DNA of 64,000 nt, taken from contig NZ_AP018178.1 of assembly GCF_002368195.1 (NCBI RefSeq), positions 4,317,421-4,381,420 of the forward strand, read 5' to 3'. The notes below the pieces were generated by a model. The model was given only the letters and a program-made list of their open reading frames with translations. It was not told where the DNA came from and did not search any database. The position numbers were made by a program, and so were the translations under genes. Shown piece after piece: positions 55,947 to 63,948 of the stretch; position 1 is the stretch's first letter, and each line of letters opens with the position of its first letter. This DNA comes from Calothrix sp. NIES-2100. Lineage in GTDB: Bacteria; Cyanobacteriota; Cyanobacteriia; Cyanobacteriales; Nostocaceae.

Positions 55947-56210
55947 TTATTTACCTACATCTCGTGCGCGACTGGCGATCGCCATTAAATCAGCCATCGC
56001 GTCAAACAATTTTTCATTGAGTATTTTTGCTCCACAATCCACAAATATCATCTTTACACAACTGTGGGTTTCCTCTTTCAGTCCTAAATCAATTATTTTT
56101 AACTGTTGACTGACTGCTTCTTGCAGAGTATGCAAAACTGACAAATACTCTTGAAATAACTCGTCTGGATTGTCTTTAAGGTAGTCTTTTTTTGGTGGTT
56201 TCATAACCAT
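55947..56210 (-). CDS. small hypothetical phage protein
   Basis: 87 residues. Charged helical sequence (DELFQEYLSVLHTLQEAVSQQ, NEKLFDAMADLMAIASRARD). Second gene after the XRE repressor; probably cotranscribed with it. Confidence 0.45.
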   Translation of the reverse strand: MVMKPPKKDYLKDNPDELFQEYLSVLHTLQEAVSQQLKIIDLGLKEETHSCVKMIFVDCGAKILNEKLFDAMADLMAIASRARDVGK

Positions 56211-56247
56211 TTCCTCAGAGTTAAAGTCTGTAGATATATATCTGTAG

Positions 56248-56472
56248 CTAAAAATCTACGCCGAAGTCTGTATTCAGAACACCTTCAATTCGCCGTAATG
56301 TGGGTTCTGGTAGTGATTTAATTGTGGCAGATTCTATCTTGAACCAATTATCCTGTGTCATTCCAGCAGAAGCCGCCAAATCCTTTACTGTGCGATTACT
56401 TGCAAGTCTTGCTTGCTTAATTAATATTGGTAAATCTGGAGTTTCAACCAGAAGTTTACGCTCTACTTTCAT
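56248..56472 (-). CDS. XRE-family HTH repressor
   Basis: 74 residues. LIKQARLASNRTVKDLAASAGMT..WFKIES..LPEPTLRRIEGVL is a Cro/CI-type HTH. It lacks a protease or dimer domain. GAGG at about 56480 precedes ATG 56472. It reads away from the symmetric operator at 56488-56559, so it probably controls itself and the 568-residue gene. Confidence 0.8.
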   Translation of the reverse strand: MKVERKLLVETPDLPILIKQARLASNRTVKDLAASAGMTQDNWFKIESATIKSLPEPTLRRIEGVLNTDFGVDF

Positions 56473-56487
56473 AATTTTCCTCGAACA

Positions 56488-56559
56488 ATATAATTTTATT
56501 CTAGCAAAATTGTTGGGGCTTGTTGAAGCCTAAAATAATTCACTAGAATAAAATTATAT
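56488..56559. promoter_or_regulatory. symmetric divergent promoter/operator, perfect 17-bp inverted repeat
   Basis: ATATAATTTTATTCTAG (56488-56504) and CTAGAATAAAATTATAT (56543-56559) are exact inverses, 38 bases apart. Each arm holds a TAAAAT/TATAAT-like -10 box and lies 15 or 22 bases before its gene's ATG. One repressor could bind both and shut both directions equally. Confidence 0.8.
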
Positions 56560-56581
56560 AGAGCTAATTGAGGAGAAATAT

Positions 56582-58288
56582 ATGTACGCAATTCAAGATG
56601 AGTCTCGGATAGATATTCGGAAGTTAGAGTTACCAAAACCTAATCATCGATTAGACAACACGAGAGACATAAACAGAATAATAAATAGTCTTTCGGAAGC
56701 GGAGAAAGTTGTTCAAGAGTTCACAGCAGAGTGTGCGCGAAGAAACGTTTCAGATGATTTAGTGATTTATCCAGAGCGATTGGCAGGCCTGCAAGAGCAA
56801 ATAGATAGAATCTTCCCTGCGATCGCAAGACTGGAATCCAACCCGGAACTATATGATCAACCCGTTGCTATCCCTAATCAATTACAGAGCGACGTATTAG
56901 GGGCGATAGACGAACTAATCTTCATATTTCAATATGAAATCAGGATAAACTCGGAAAAGCTACGCCGCATTCCTTTAAATGGGGATCTGCTAGATGGGGT
57001 TACTCGTCTAGCAGTAGAGGCGGACTATATATTAAATGAGATTTACATTAAATGTGCAGCAAAAGGTATTAACGCTGATGAGGTGTTTGCTCCTGTTGAG
57101 GGGGATTTGGGTTGGTTATGTGGTCAGTATGAGAAAAAATACCAACCACTAATCCAGAGGTTAGAAGACAACCCAAGGCTTATGAAGAAGAGTAGAGGCT
57201 ACATAGAAAACCTCTCCGACGCTAAGGATTGTGTTAGTAGGTTTGTTGCTATCCTCCGCCAGTTGTGGGATGAACAGGGGCTAGGGGATTTTCAATACGA
57301 GCCTGAGTTAGTAGTTCTTGAGGATTGTGACTCAACAACACAGGCAACGGATGAATTAATTAATGTCTGCCAGGGCACGTTTGAACCGGAGGCTGAACAA
57401 CAGATTGAAATTAGCGATCGCACTATGGACAACACAGCCAACGAACATACAACCTTACTAGAAGATCAATGTCCACACCCTACTCAGAACAGCATTTTAG
57501 AACTATTACAGGGTAAGGATTTAGATGTGTCCACACCCCACTCAGGACAGCAACAGGAAGTAGTACCAATGATTAGTACTGATTGTTCACTCCCCACCCA
57601 ACCGAACACCTTGGAAGTCATACAAGATAGGACTTTGGAGGTGTTCACTCCCTGCTCAACCGAACCCCTTGAATTAACTATTTATGAATTGATTAGGAAT
57701 TACGTAGCGAAACATCAGCCTTGCACTATTGAGCAGGTAGTTAAAAATGTTCTGAGATTTACAACTATAAATAGACTTATAGAAAATGAGGTAGGAACAT
57801 TACTACGGCAAAGTGGTTGCACTAAGGTTAGACGTAGAGTTAACGGTACTAATACTTTCTACTGGGAACTGTTCACTCCCTCCACTGAGGGCAACGTAGA
57901 AAGCTCACAGGATAAGGAATCAGATTGTTCACTCCCTACACTAACTGAGACAGAAGTAACGCCCCCACCCCCACCTGAGACTACTGATGTTACTCCCCTT
58001 AAAAAGATTGGTAAGCGTAAGCGGAGGCGAGTCTACCACGTTAAAGAACTTTGTGTGAAGCATGGAATTACCGATAAGTGTCAGTTTTTTAATAAAGTGA
58101 TGTGTAGAGAAGTACGTTCGTGGATAACTATCACAGCCGACGAGGATGCAAAGGCCATAAGAAAGCAATTATTGAGATATCACAAGATATATGAGGAACA
58201 TAAATATATCTCGCCCACAGAAGAGGAGATAGATAATATCGCTCAGGCGTTTGGTTGTACGCCAGATCAAGTTTTCGAGTATGTCTAA
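56582..58288 (+). CDS. 568-residue early protein with winged-helix-like region
   Basis: First gene rightward of the switch, AGGAG before its ATG. N-terminal 250 residues helical with a repeated pattern (AEKVVQEFTAECARRNVS...IFPAIARLESNPELYDQP; ADYILNEIYIKCAAKGIN...IQRLEDNPRLMKK). A low-complexity middle has several CSLPT/CPHPT/CSTEP units. Residues about 365-425 (LIRNYVAKHQPCTIEQVVKN) fit a winged helix; the C-terminal about 90 residues are another charged helical domain. May be a replication or regulatory protein; not assigned. Confidence 0.5.
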   Translation: MYAIQDESRIDIRKLELPKPNHRLDNTRDINRIINSLSEAEKVVQEFTAECARRNVSDDLVIYPERLAGLQEQIDRIFPAIARLESNPELYDQPVAIPNQLQSDVLGAIDELIFIFQYEIRINSEKLRRIPLNGDLLDGVTRLAVEADYILNEIYIKCAAKGINADEVFAPVEGDLGWLCGQYEKKYQPLIQRLEDNPRLMKKSRGYIENLSDAKDCVSRFVAILRQLWDEQGLGDFQYEPELVVLEDCDSTTQATDELINVCQGTFEPEAEQQIEISDRTMDNTANEHTTLLEDQCPHPTQNSILELLQGKDLDVSTPHSGQQQEVVPMISTDCSLPTQPNTLEVIQDRTLEVFTPCSTEPLELTIYELIRNYVAKHQPCTIEQVVKNVLRFTTINRLIENEVGTLLRQSGCTKVRRRVNGTNTFYWELFTPSTEGNVESSQDKESDCSLPTLTETEVTPPPPPETTDVTPLKKIGKRKRRRVYHVKELCVKHGITDKCQFFNKVMCREVRSWITITADEDAKAIRKQLLRYHKIYEEHKYISPTEEEIDNIAQAFGCTPDQVFEYV

Positions 58289-59488
58289 AAATAAGTAACG
58301 TTACAGCCCCGCTAAGGGGCTTTAAAGCCTTCTACTTAATCAAATGATGTATAGGGCTAGAAAGTGATTACAAAGCCTTCCAGGGCAACACAGACACCAC
58401 ACTTGATAATTATTAGTCCGTCCCACCATTTTGCCGCTAATGGTAATGTGGTGATAACCACATTACCACTTACCGAGGCTGGTAAGTGAAATGAGTCAAA
58501 CCCATTCTAGAATTTAAAAATGCTTGGAAGCCTTGCTGAATAAAGGTTTCCAATCCCACCAAGAAAGTCGTCCCAACAGCAAATTTCAAAAACAGAGCAA
58601 AAGCTAGAAAACAGTAGAAAACCTTACTAATCAAGAGTTTCCCGTCCCAACCAGGAATTTTTATCAGTGGTGATAAAAACCTATCGCTAAGGCATCTCCA
58701 CGATTTTCCATATTGCTTCAAATGTCTGTGCGCTGGGAGTTTCAAGACATCCATCAACATTTTGACTCCTCACTGGATTTTTCCGGTTTCAAATCGGAAA
58801 AATAAAAGAGAGTTTTCAATTCGACATTTGGGTTAGTCAAAATGGCTAAAAACCTTACCTTGTAAAGCTTTCCAATTCGACACCTCACTTTTAGAAACTA
58901 GTCACAACTTTCAATAAAAGTATAATCTCAAACACGGGAAAAGCAGTTTTTAATATACGGTAAGGCTCCCATGACTAAGTATACTTAGCTAATAGTATAA
59001 ATTGCTAATACCGGAATGACGGTATTAGTATGTAGTAAAGGTTTCAGGCTGTAGTGTACGGAGATGGCAACACGGGCATACATGTATGAGTATTTCTCTG
59101 CTTAACCAGTGGGGAAAATTCTGTAGGTAAATATCTGCGGAAAATTTCCTAATTAAAATTTAAATAAACATATACATATAGCGAAAAATCTATTAACAAT
59201 TCATCTGGATTCATCAGATGTAACTCTATTAACTATCTATCCCTTATATAGGTATAGCATTGTTTTTCCAGGCTCATTGTCTGAAACCCATACTCTACAT
59301 GGCTTAAACCTTTGTTCGATAAACCCGAATTTTGTCCAAAAAACCCCCATTTTCCCCCTGTCGCTCCAACTATAGGTATTAATCTATGTATTTTTAATTA
59401 ATCATAGAATAATTTTATTAAATAAATTCTTGGAGGTGTTTTACACATTTGTTAGTATTGATATATAATGAAAGAGTGGAGATAAATT
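58289..59488. other. 1.2-kb gene-free, palindrome-rich region
   Basis: No credible gene; the 96-residue minus frame at 58470-58760 spans the hairpins and is rejected. Perfect inverted repeats: GGTAATGTGGT/ACCACATTACC (58442-58467), CACTTACC/GGTAAGTG (58467-58488), TTTTTATCA/TGATAAAAA (58658-58679), ATTTTTCCG/CGGAAAAAT (58777-58803), CTAAGTATACTTAG (58975-58988), CTAATACCG/CGGTATTAG (59005-59028), CATACATGTATG (59077-59088). The motif AAARCCTT recurs. Likely an origin or regulatory centre upstream of the polymerase-like gene. Confidence 0.6.
58305..58321 (+). terminator. terminator of 568-residue gene
   Basis: AGCCCC, loop GCTAA, GGGGCT followed by TTAAAG, 17 bases past the stop. Confidence 0.7.
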
Positions 59489-59647
59489 ATGTCAGAAAAA
59501 TCTTATCGAGGTAGCCCCATCGTCGCGCTGAGATTGAAGAAGGAGATGAAAGAGCGGCTAGATAAGTTTGTAGAAGACACAAATGACACCCCTACAGAGA
59601 TCATCCGTTATTTGTTAGATAAATTCCTAACGGAGAAGGGTTACTAA
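59489..59647 (+). CDS. ribbon-helix-helix (CopG-like) protein
   Basis: 52 residues, too short for most gene finders. VALRLKKEMKERLDKFVED, then PTEIIRYLLDKFL, is the beta strand, helix A and helix B of the RHH fold that binds DNA as a dimer. Preceded by GTGGAGATAAATT. It precedes the polymerase-like gene by 73 bases and may regulate it, plasmid-style. Confidence 0.75.
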   Translation: MSEKSYRGSPIVALRLKKEMKERLDKFVEDTNDTPTEIIRYLLDKFLTEKGY

Positions 59648-59720
59648 TTATCAATATATAAAAGTCAAATCCCCCTAAAGCCTCAAACAGTAGGGGGAAA
59701 TAATTAAAAAAGGTATTGAA

Positions 59721-61184
59721 ATGAGAAAGACTGTATCGCGTGAGTTTCGTGATTTATTGCAAAGGTATTATCCCGGATTAAATAAGTGCCCAGAGTATTG
59801 GAGATTTATGAGATATCTACTCTTTGGCAAGATAGATAAACATACCGGGAATATTGTAATTGATCGCTACCATGTAGCCAGAGCAGAAGGTAAATTATCT
59901 GCTTATTATTCCAACCACTATAATTCTAGCACATTTTTAACTAAATTTAGACAAGATGTGTCAACAGCAGCATTTGAGTGGAAAGAGGCAGATTCAAAAA
60001 ATAACTTAGCACGAGAGGCTATAGTTCGTTTGCACCCAATAGTTGAAAAAGCGTTCCAGGATGAGGTGTACAAGAATATGGATTCAGGGAGGGTCTATTT
60101 TGACTCTGGAAGGGTCTACACGAGGAAGACTCAGAAAATAGATAGAGAAACCCTTCAACAGGAGGCAATGCAGTGTATAGGCTCTGCTGGGGCAGGCTCT
60201 AAAGAACTTTTGGAGTATATGAATAATCTCCCGGTAAATTGTTTTACCAAAATTATTAATGACAATTTCCAGGCAGCTTGGACAAAGGTGATGGAGATAA
60301 AAGACCCTACAAGCAGGAAAGTACAAGCTAATATCCTACAGACCATTGCAGAAGACTTGCAGCCCTTCTACAAGACCTCAAGAGAGGGTAAGACGGTGAG
60401 GGTATATCCCTCTAACTACAGTATTCCAATGCTCCGTAGGGAAATACGTAAGGTAATAACCAAGGGTTGGTATGAGTATGATTTAGCTTCGAGCCAGCTT
60501 GCGATCGTTGGTAAGGTTTGGAATATTCTAGAAGTACAAGAGTTTCTCGCTAGTGGACGGAAGATATGGATTGAGTTGATCAATCACTACGGTATTGATG
60601 CCCTCCAATTGAAGGCAGAGAATGAACAGAAGTACGGAGATATTAAAGCCGTGCTGAAGATAGCACTTTACAGCCTAGTTTATGGGAAGGGAAAGCAAAA
60701 TCTAATCAAGTCTCTCGATGAAGGTGATACAGATTGTGATGGATTAGCTAAGTTTGGCATAAAAGACGGTGGTAATAGGTTTTTCACTCATCCCCTAATA
60801 AAAGCCATATATCAAGCAAGGCAACGAATGATTAAGGAATTAAATTCCTGGGATTCTGTAGAAACTATCTTTGGGCAACAAATACAAATCACAGGTGTGA
60901 AGGACGAACACGGCAACCCAACAGAAGAACGGAAAGAATGTATACGAAGTGTGTTGTCGCAGCAAGCACAAGCGGTAGAACTTTATTTACTTCTGCCAGT
61001 CCTACATCTCGCTACGACCACTAAAGACTTTGCAATTACGATTTGGCAACACGATGGGTTCTCAGTCAACTTCACAGATAAGACCAAGACTGAGCGTTGG
61101 ATTAAGAAGATTCACGCTGCTGTTGACGCAAGAGCTAAAGAATTAGGAATTATTACAAAACTAGAGGGAGGTTTAATTCAATGA
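59721..61184 (+). CDS. polymerase-like protein, family A/TV-Pol type motifs
   Basis: 487 residues. Three motifs in correct order and spacing: motif A YEYDLASSQLAIVG with D254 after a tyrosine; motif B KAVLKIALYSLVYGKGK with K313 and Y321-G322; motif C TIWQHDGFSV with H444-D445. They match superfamily A DNA polymerases, T7-type RNA polymerases and TV-Pols (phage and conjugative-element polymerases). No 3'-5' exonuclease domain is seen; the N-terminal 240 residues are novel and helical. It is the best candidate for the element's replication enzyme. The downstream gene overlaps by four bases. Confidence 0.65.
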   Translation: MRKTVSREFRDLLQRYYPGLNKCPEYWRFMRYLLFGKIDKHTGNIVIDRYHVARAEGKLSAYYSNHYNSSTFLTKFRQDVSTAAFEWKEADSKNNLAREAIVRLHPIVEKAFQDEVYKNMDSGRVYFDSGRVYTRKTQKIDRETLQQEAMQCIGSAGAGSKELLEYMNNLPVNCFTKIINDNFQAAWTKVMEIKDPTSRKVQANILQTIAEDLQPFYKTSREGKTVRVYPSNYSIPMLRREIRKVITKGWYEYDLASSQLAIVGKVWNILEVQEFLASGRKIWIELINHYGIDALQLKAENEQKYGDIKAVLKIALYSLVYGKGKQNLIKSLDEGDTDCDGLAKFGIKDGGNRFFTHPLIKAIYQARQRMIKELNSWDSVETIFGQQIQITGVKDEHGNPTEERKECIRSVLSQQAQAVELYLLLPVLHLATTTKDFAITIWQHDGFSVNFTDKTKTERWIKKIHAAVDARAKELGIITKLEGGLIQ

Positions 61185-61546
61185 GTTATCGCACAAAGCG
61201 TAAAAAACCTATTGGAGAAGTAGAAATTGTTAAGGAGATGGTCGCGGAAGTTAGGTCTAAAATAAAGGATTTAGTTGCTGCTTCCGAGTTGCCTAATATT
61301 AAATATCAGGTAACGCGACTAGAGAAACCTAATCACCAAGTTATAGAAATCAAGTTTGATGGTAAGGCTGTGACTAACTATTATGCTTTATGTAAAAAGC
61401 TGGAAACTACTTTCAAAAAATATTCAAGACACAGAGATAGTGAATCAGGTACAGTAAGAGTTAAGGTTAGTTGGTCTTTGAAAGGTGAGTGGAAGAAAAC
61501 TAATATGTTTATTGACCCAAATAATCCCCTTTGGAATATTCAATAG
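61181..61546 (+). CDS. small basic protein coupled to polymerase-like gene
   Basis: 121 residues, basic start (YRTKRKKPIGEVEIV) then alpha/beta. Four-base ATGA overlap with the polymerase-like gene implies coupled translation and a shared process. No domain recognised. A hairpin terminator (61581-61610) follows. Confidence 0.5.
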   Translation: MSYRTKRKKPIGEVEIVKEMVAEVRSKIKDLVAASELPNIKYQVTRLEKPNHQVIEIKFDGKAVTNYYALCKKLETTFKKYSRHRDSESGTVRVKVSWSLKGEWKKTNMFIDPNNPLWNIQ

Positions 61547-61580
61547 TTAGCTGATACCAGATACCAATTACCTGTAAGCC

Positions 61581-61610
61581 AAACCTCTGAGAGGAATTTC
61601 TCAGGGGTTT
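61581..61610 (+). terminator. terminator after replication-like pair
   Basis: AAACCTCTGAGA pairs with TCTCAGGGGTTT (one wobble pair), six-base loop. Confidence 0.7.
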
Positions 61611-61643
61611 GTGCATTTAGAGAAATCTACAAGCTCAAAATGA

Positions 61644-62213
61644 TTAAGGAATATACTTGAAATTAGTTCCTGTTGAATTATTGAAATACTTAAGGAAATC
61701 ATTCATAGCTTTCCTCACATTTCCCTCTGAAGTAACGTAACCATTTTTTCCTGGTTTACGATCCCATAAATGTAATTGTAAATATTTATCAGATAAACCA
61801 ATGTAAGAGCCATAACATCCACTCGCAATGTAAGATTCATGGGAGTAGGGATTAGTAAATATAACCTCTTTTCCCTTGATTCCCACGCACTGATTCCACT
61901 GCTGTTCAGATATTGAGAAATGTTTGTATGATATTGACCCTGAACTTCTGGTTTTACCTAATTCATAAAGTTCGACGTTTAGAATTTTATTAGATCCAAT
62001 ATCTAAAACATCCACAGACTTTAAATAATAATCAGACCAAGGCGCACTTACAATCTTTGGAGATTTTTTAACTATCCCAATAGAGCTATTTTGTTTGAAG
62101 TTAACTTGAGCGGTAATAGGTGAAGTGGAATTTATAATTAAACTTAATGTAGAAACTGCCAATGTGGAACCAATTGTTATAAAACCTATATTCCTAAAGT
62201 TGGTATTCGGCAT
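61644..62213 (-). CDS. secreted hypothetical protein
   Basis: 189 residues. A signal peptide is likely (GFITIGSTLAVSTLSLIIN, cut near ITAQ at about 35). The mature part is beta-rich with two cysteines (QWNQCVGIKG, ASGCYGSY) and aromatic residues. It opposes the direction of neighbouring genes. Could be a lysogenic conversion gene; no family recognised. Confidence 0.5.
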   Translation of the reverse strand: MPNTNFRNIGFITIGSTLAVSTLSLIINSTSPITAQVNFKQNSSIGIVKKSPKIVSAPWSDYYLKSVDVLDIGSNKILNVELYELGKTRSSGSISYKHFSISEQQWNQCVGIKGKEVIFTNPYSHESYIASGCYGSYIGLSDKYLQLHLWDRKPGKNGYVTSEGNVRKAMNDFLKYFNNSTGTNFKYIP

Positions 62214-62420
62214 AAATAATTTACATAAAGCATATTATCTATAACACTCTACTCTCCATATACTAAAGATTGTTTGAGTATAAACCCTGAATCAAGCTTA
62301 AATCTCTTACTTATGCCAAAATATTCCACACTACATCTATTTATCAGTAGAAACTACATAGTCAACAACACAAGTAATTAGGTACAAAGAAATATATATA
62401 TATACAACTAATATAATCAC

Positions 62421-62588
62421 ATGAAACCCAATCAAATCGCTTGTGCAGCTTCTGTTGGATTGGTGTTAGCCGTTTGCGGTATTACCGCGTCCAACGGAGA
62501 TTTACGTGATCTTTATTTGGGAACTGCTGTGACTATTTGGGGTGAATGTGTTATCAAAAGTTGTGGTTATAAGGACGATGAAGAATAA
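62421..62588 (+). CDS. 55-residue membrane microprotein
   Basis: Residues 5-25 (QIACAASVGLVLAVCGITAS) form a hydrophobic segment; the tail is WGECVIKSCGYKDDEE. Short but with a good hydrophobic pattern, ended by a strong terminator 28 bases on. Function unknown. Confidence 0.45.
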   Translation: MKPNQIACAASVGLVLAVCGITASNGDLRDLYLGTAVTIWGECVIKSCGYKDDEE

Positions 62589-62616
62589 GGCATATTGCCT
62601 AACTTGAAAGTCCAGC

Positions 62617-62643
62617 AGCCCTAGCATTTGCTAGGGCTTTTTA
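62617..62643 (+). terminator. intrinsic terminator
   Basis: AGCCCTAGC, loop ATTT, GCTAGGGCT then TTTTT. Confidence 0.85.
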
Positions 62644-63171
62644 ATTATTCATAAGGTGTTGCATGTAGCCACGCTTTAGTGTCTGGAAAGCTTGCTAGGA
62701 GGCTATTAGAAGGTGTTGCGTTGTGAAACCCTTGCCATTAACCGACTCCTCAACATTAAGGAGTCGGTAGTGCTACAGCTAAAGGTGTTCGGTAACAGAT
62801 CCACTTTCGTGCGGAACTCAGACCACAAGAGGGTTTCAAGGTGTTCGGTGATGGTACAGCTAGGGTGGCGTTTAAAACGGAACCCCAACATTTGAAATGT
62901 TGAGGTAGTACCGACTCCCACACACTCAGGAGTCGGCTTCTGGTGGGGTTTTTGAATTTATCTGTTTGAAACAGATAAACCTCTACGCTGGTAGCGTAGC
63001 ACTCTACATCGTTGTGGGGTGCGCTTCTGGCAAGGGTTTTGAGTTTTCCTTACTTTGCAGGAAAACTACCGACTTCACAAGATATTCACACAGATATTTC
63101 AGTAATAAACCGGAATTTGTATTGTCTATTACTACGCTAAACTACTCATCTGTAATGATAAATAGTATTAT
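62644..63171 (+). ncRNA. hairpin-dense segment, candidate structured RNA
   Basis: No credible protein. In 530 bases there are: ACCGACTCCT/AGGAGTCGGT (62741-62768), CAACATT/AATGTTG (62886-62902), CCGACTCC/GGAGTCGG (62911-62935), TTTATCTGTTT/AAACAGATAAA (62958-62980), CTACGCT/AGCGTAG (62983-62999), GTTTTCCT/AGGAAAAC (63042-63065), plus a long-range GAAACCCT/AGGGTTTC. AAGGTGTT recurs four times. Two hairpins share the same stem sequence and could swap partners. I found no tRNA cloverleaf. Overlapping small ORFs on both strands are shadows. Confidence 0.45.
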
Positions 63172-63174
63172 TTG

Positions 63175-63732
63175 ATGAGTAATAATTTTAATACTGTAAA
63201 AACAGAAGTTATAAGATGGAGAAATTTCTCATACAATGGTACAGTATATGACTTATCACATCTTGATGCTCACTGGGTTGAATATCTTGATGATAGAGAC
63301 GAAAAAAATCTGATTACATACAGGTTTATAGTAACCTATGGCTCACACTGCTTCACTAAAGAGTCAGATGAGTTTTCCAGTGAAGAATTAGAATTATTAA
63401 TGTATAAAGCTCCTAGAGAGTCAAGACCATTCCATTTTGAGAGATACAACCTCTCGAAGCATTTACCCAGCATTATTAAATCATTATGTGATAAGGCAAC
63501 ATTAGTTTGCCACGGTGGGCATAAAAGCTATGCAGCAGTTAAGATGTTAGATTCAAAAGGTACTCTAGTTGATTATTTTGTCTCTTTCAAAGTATTTCCT
63601 GAGAGTAAAAAGCTTAGATTACACGTTATGAGTGCCTACCCCAAATATGAGGGTATAGGTAAAGTCCAGAAAGTGAGTTTCCTAGTTATAGCCAAAAACT
63701 TATTGAATAATAAGAAATTACCAACCCCATAA
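63175..63732 (+). CDS. hypothetical phage protein
   Basis: 185 residues from ATG 63175. Alpha/beta soluble protein with ATLVCHGGHKSYAAVKML and SFKVFPESKKLRLHVMSAYPK; not assigned. Followed by a perfect hairpin AAGGCTCCTTAAGGAGCCTT at 63739-63758. Confidence 0.55.
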   Translation: MSNNFNTVKTEVIRWRNFSYNGTVYDLSHLDAHWVEYLDDRDEKNLITYRFIVTYGSHCFTKESDEFSSEELELLMYKAPRESRPFHFERYNLSKHLPSIIKSLCDKATLVCHGGHKSYAAVKMLDSKGTLVDYFVSFKVFPESKKLRLHVMSAYPKYEGIGKVQKVSFLVIAKNLLNNKKLPTP

Positions 63733-63738
63733 ATAACA

Positions 63739-63758
63739 AAGGCTCCTTAAGGAGCCTT
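63739..63758 (+). terminator. palindromic terminator
   Basis: AAGGCTCC and GGAGCCTT around TTAA, seven bases past the stop; T-run weak. Confidence 0.6.
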
Positions 63759-63762
63759 CGCC

Positions 63763-63948
63763 AAAAACATGATTAATTTTTGGTATTCAGAACGTCTTTA
63801 CCGGAATTCCTCGACCTCTAAGGGTAACGGGATGTCATGTTTCAAACGGTTTGTGTTTTTGTTTAAAACATGTCTGCTGCATCCATGTTTTTAGTATAGT
63901 GTACAGTTCTAATTGAGTCAAGTCTCATCTAATTGAGTTAAGTCTCAT
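63763..63948. promoter_or_regulatory. operator-like cluster: AAAACATG sites and a 20-bp tandem repeat
   Basis: AAAACATG or its inverse occurs at 63764, 63836, 63865 and 63884, the last two forming an inverted pair (63865-63872 and 63884-63892). Then CTAATTGAGTYAAGTCTCAT is repeated head-to-tail at 63909-63928 and 63929-63948. No gene lies in 63733-64000. It looks like a promoter with multiple regulator sites for a gene outside the window. Confidence 0.5.

Noticed and set aside
58470..58760. 96-residue minus-strand ORF
   Set aside because: It spans two perfect hairpins in the palindrome region, has no ribosome-binding site and no family likeness.
58500..58900. Possible degenerate CRISPR array (GTTTCCAATCCCACC, TTCCAATTCGACA segments)
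   Set aside because: The similar pieces are not evenly spaced, differ in sequence and have no uniform repeat length; no cas genes.
62706..62921. 71- and 60-residue ORFs on opposite strands
   Set aside because: They mirror each other through hairpin stems; the DNA is better explained by RNA structure.
62640..63110. Phage tRNA cluster
   Set aside because: No GGTTCGAATCC-like T arm or proper acceptor and anticodon stems could be built.
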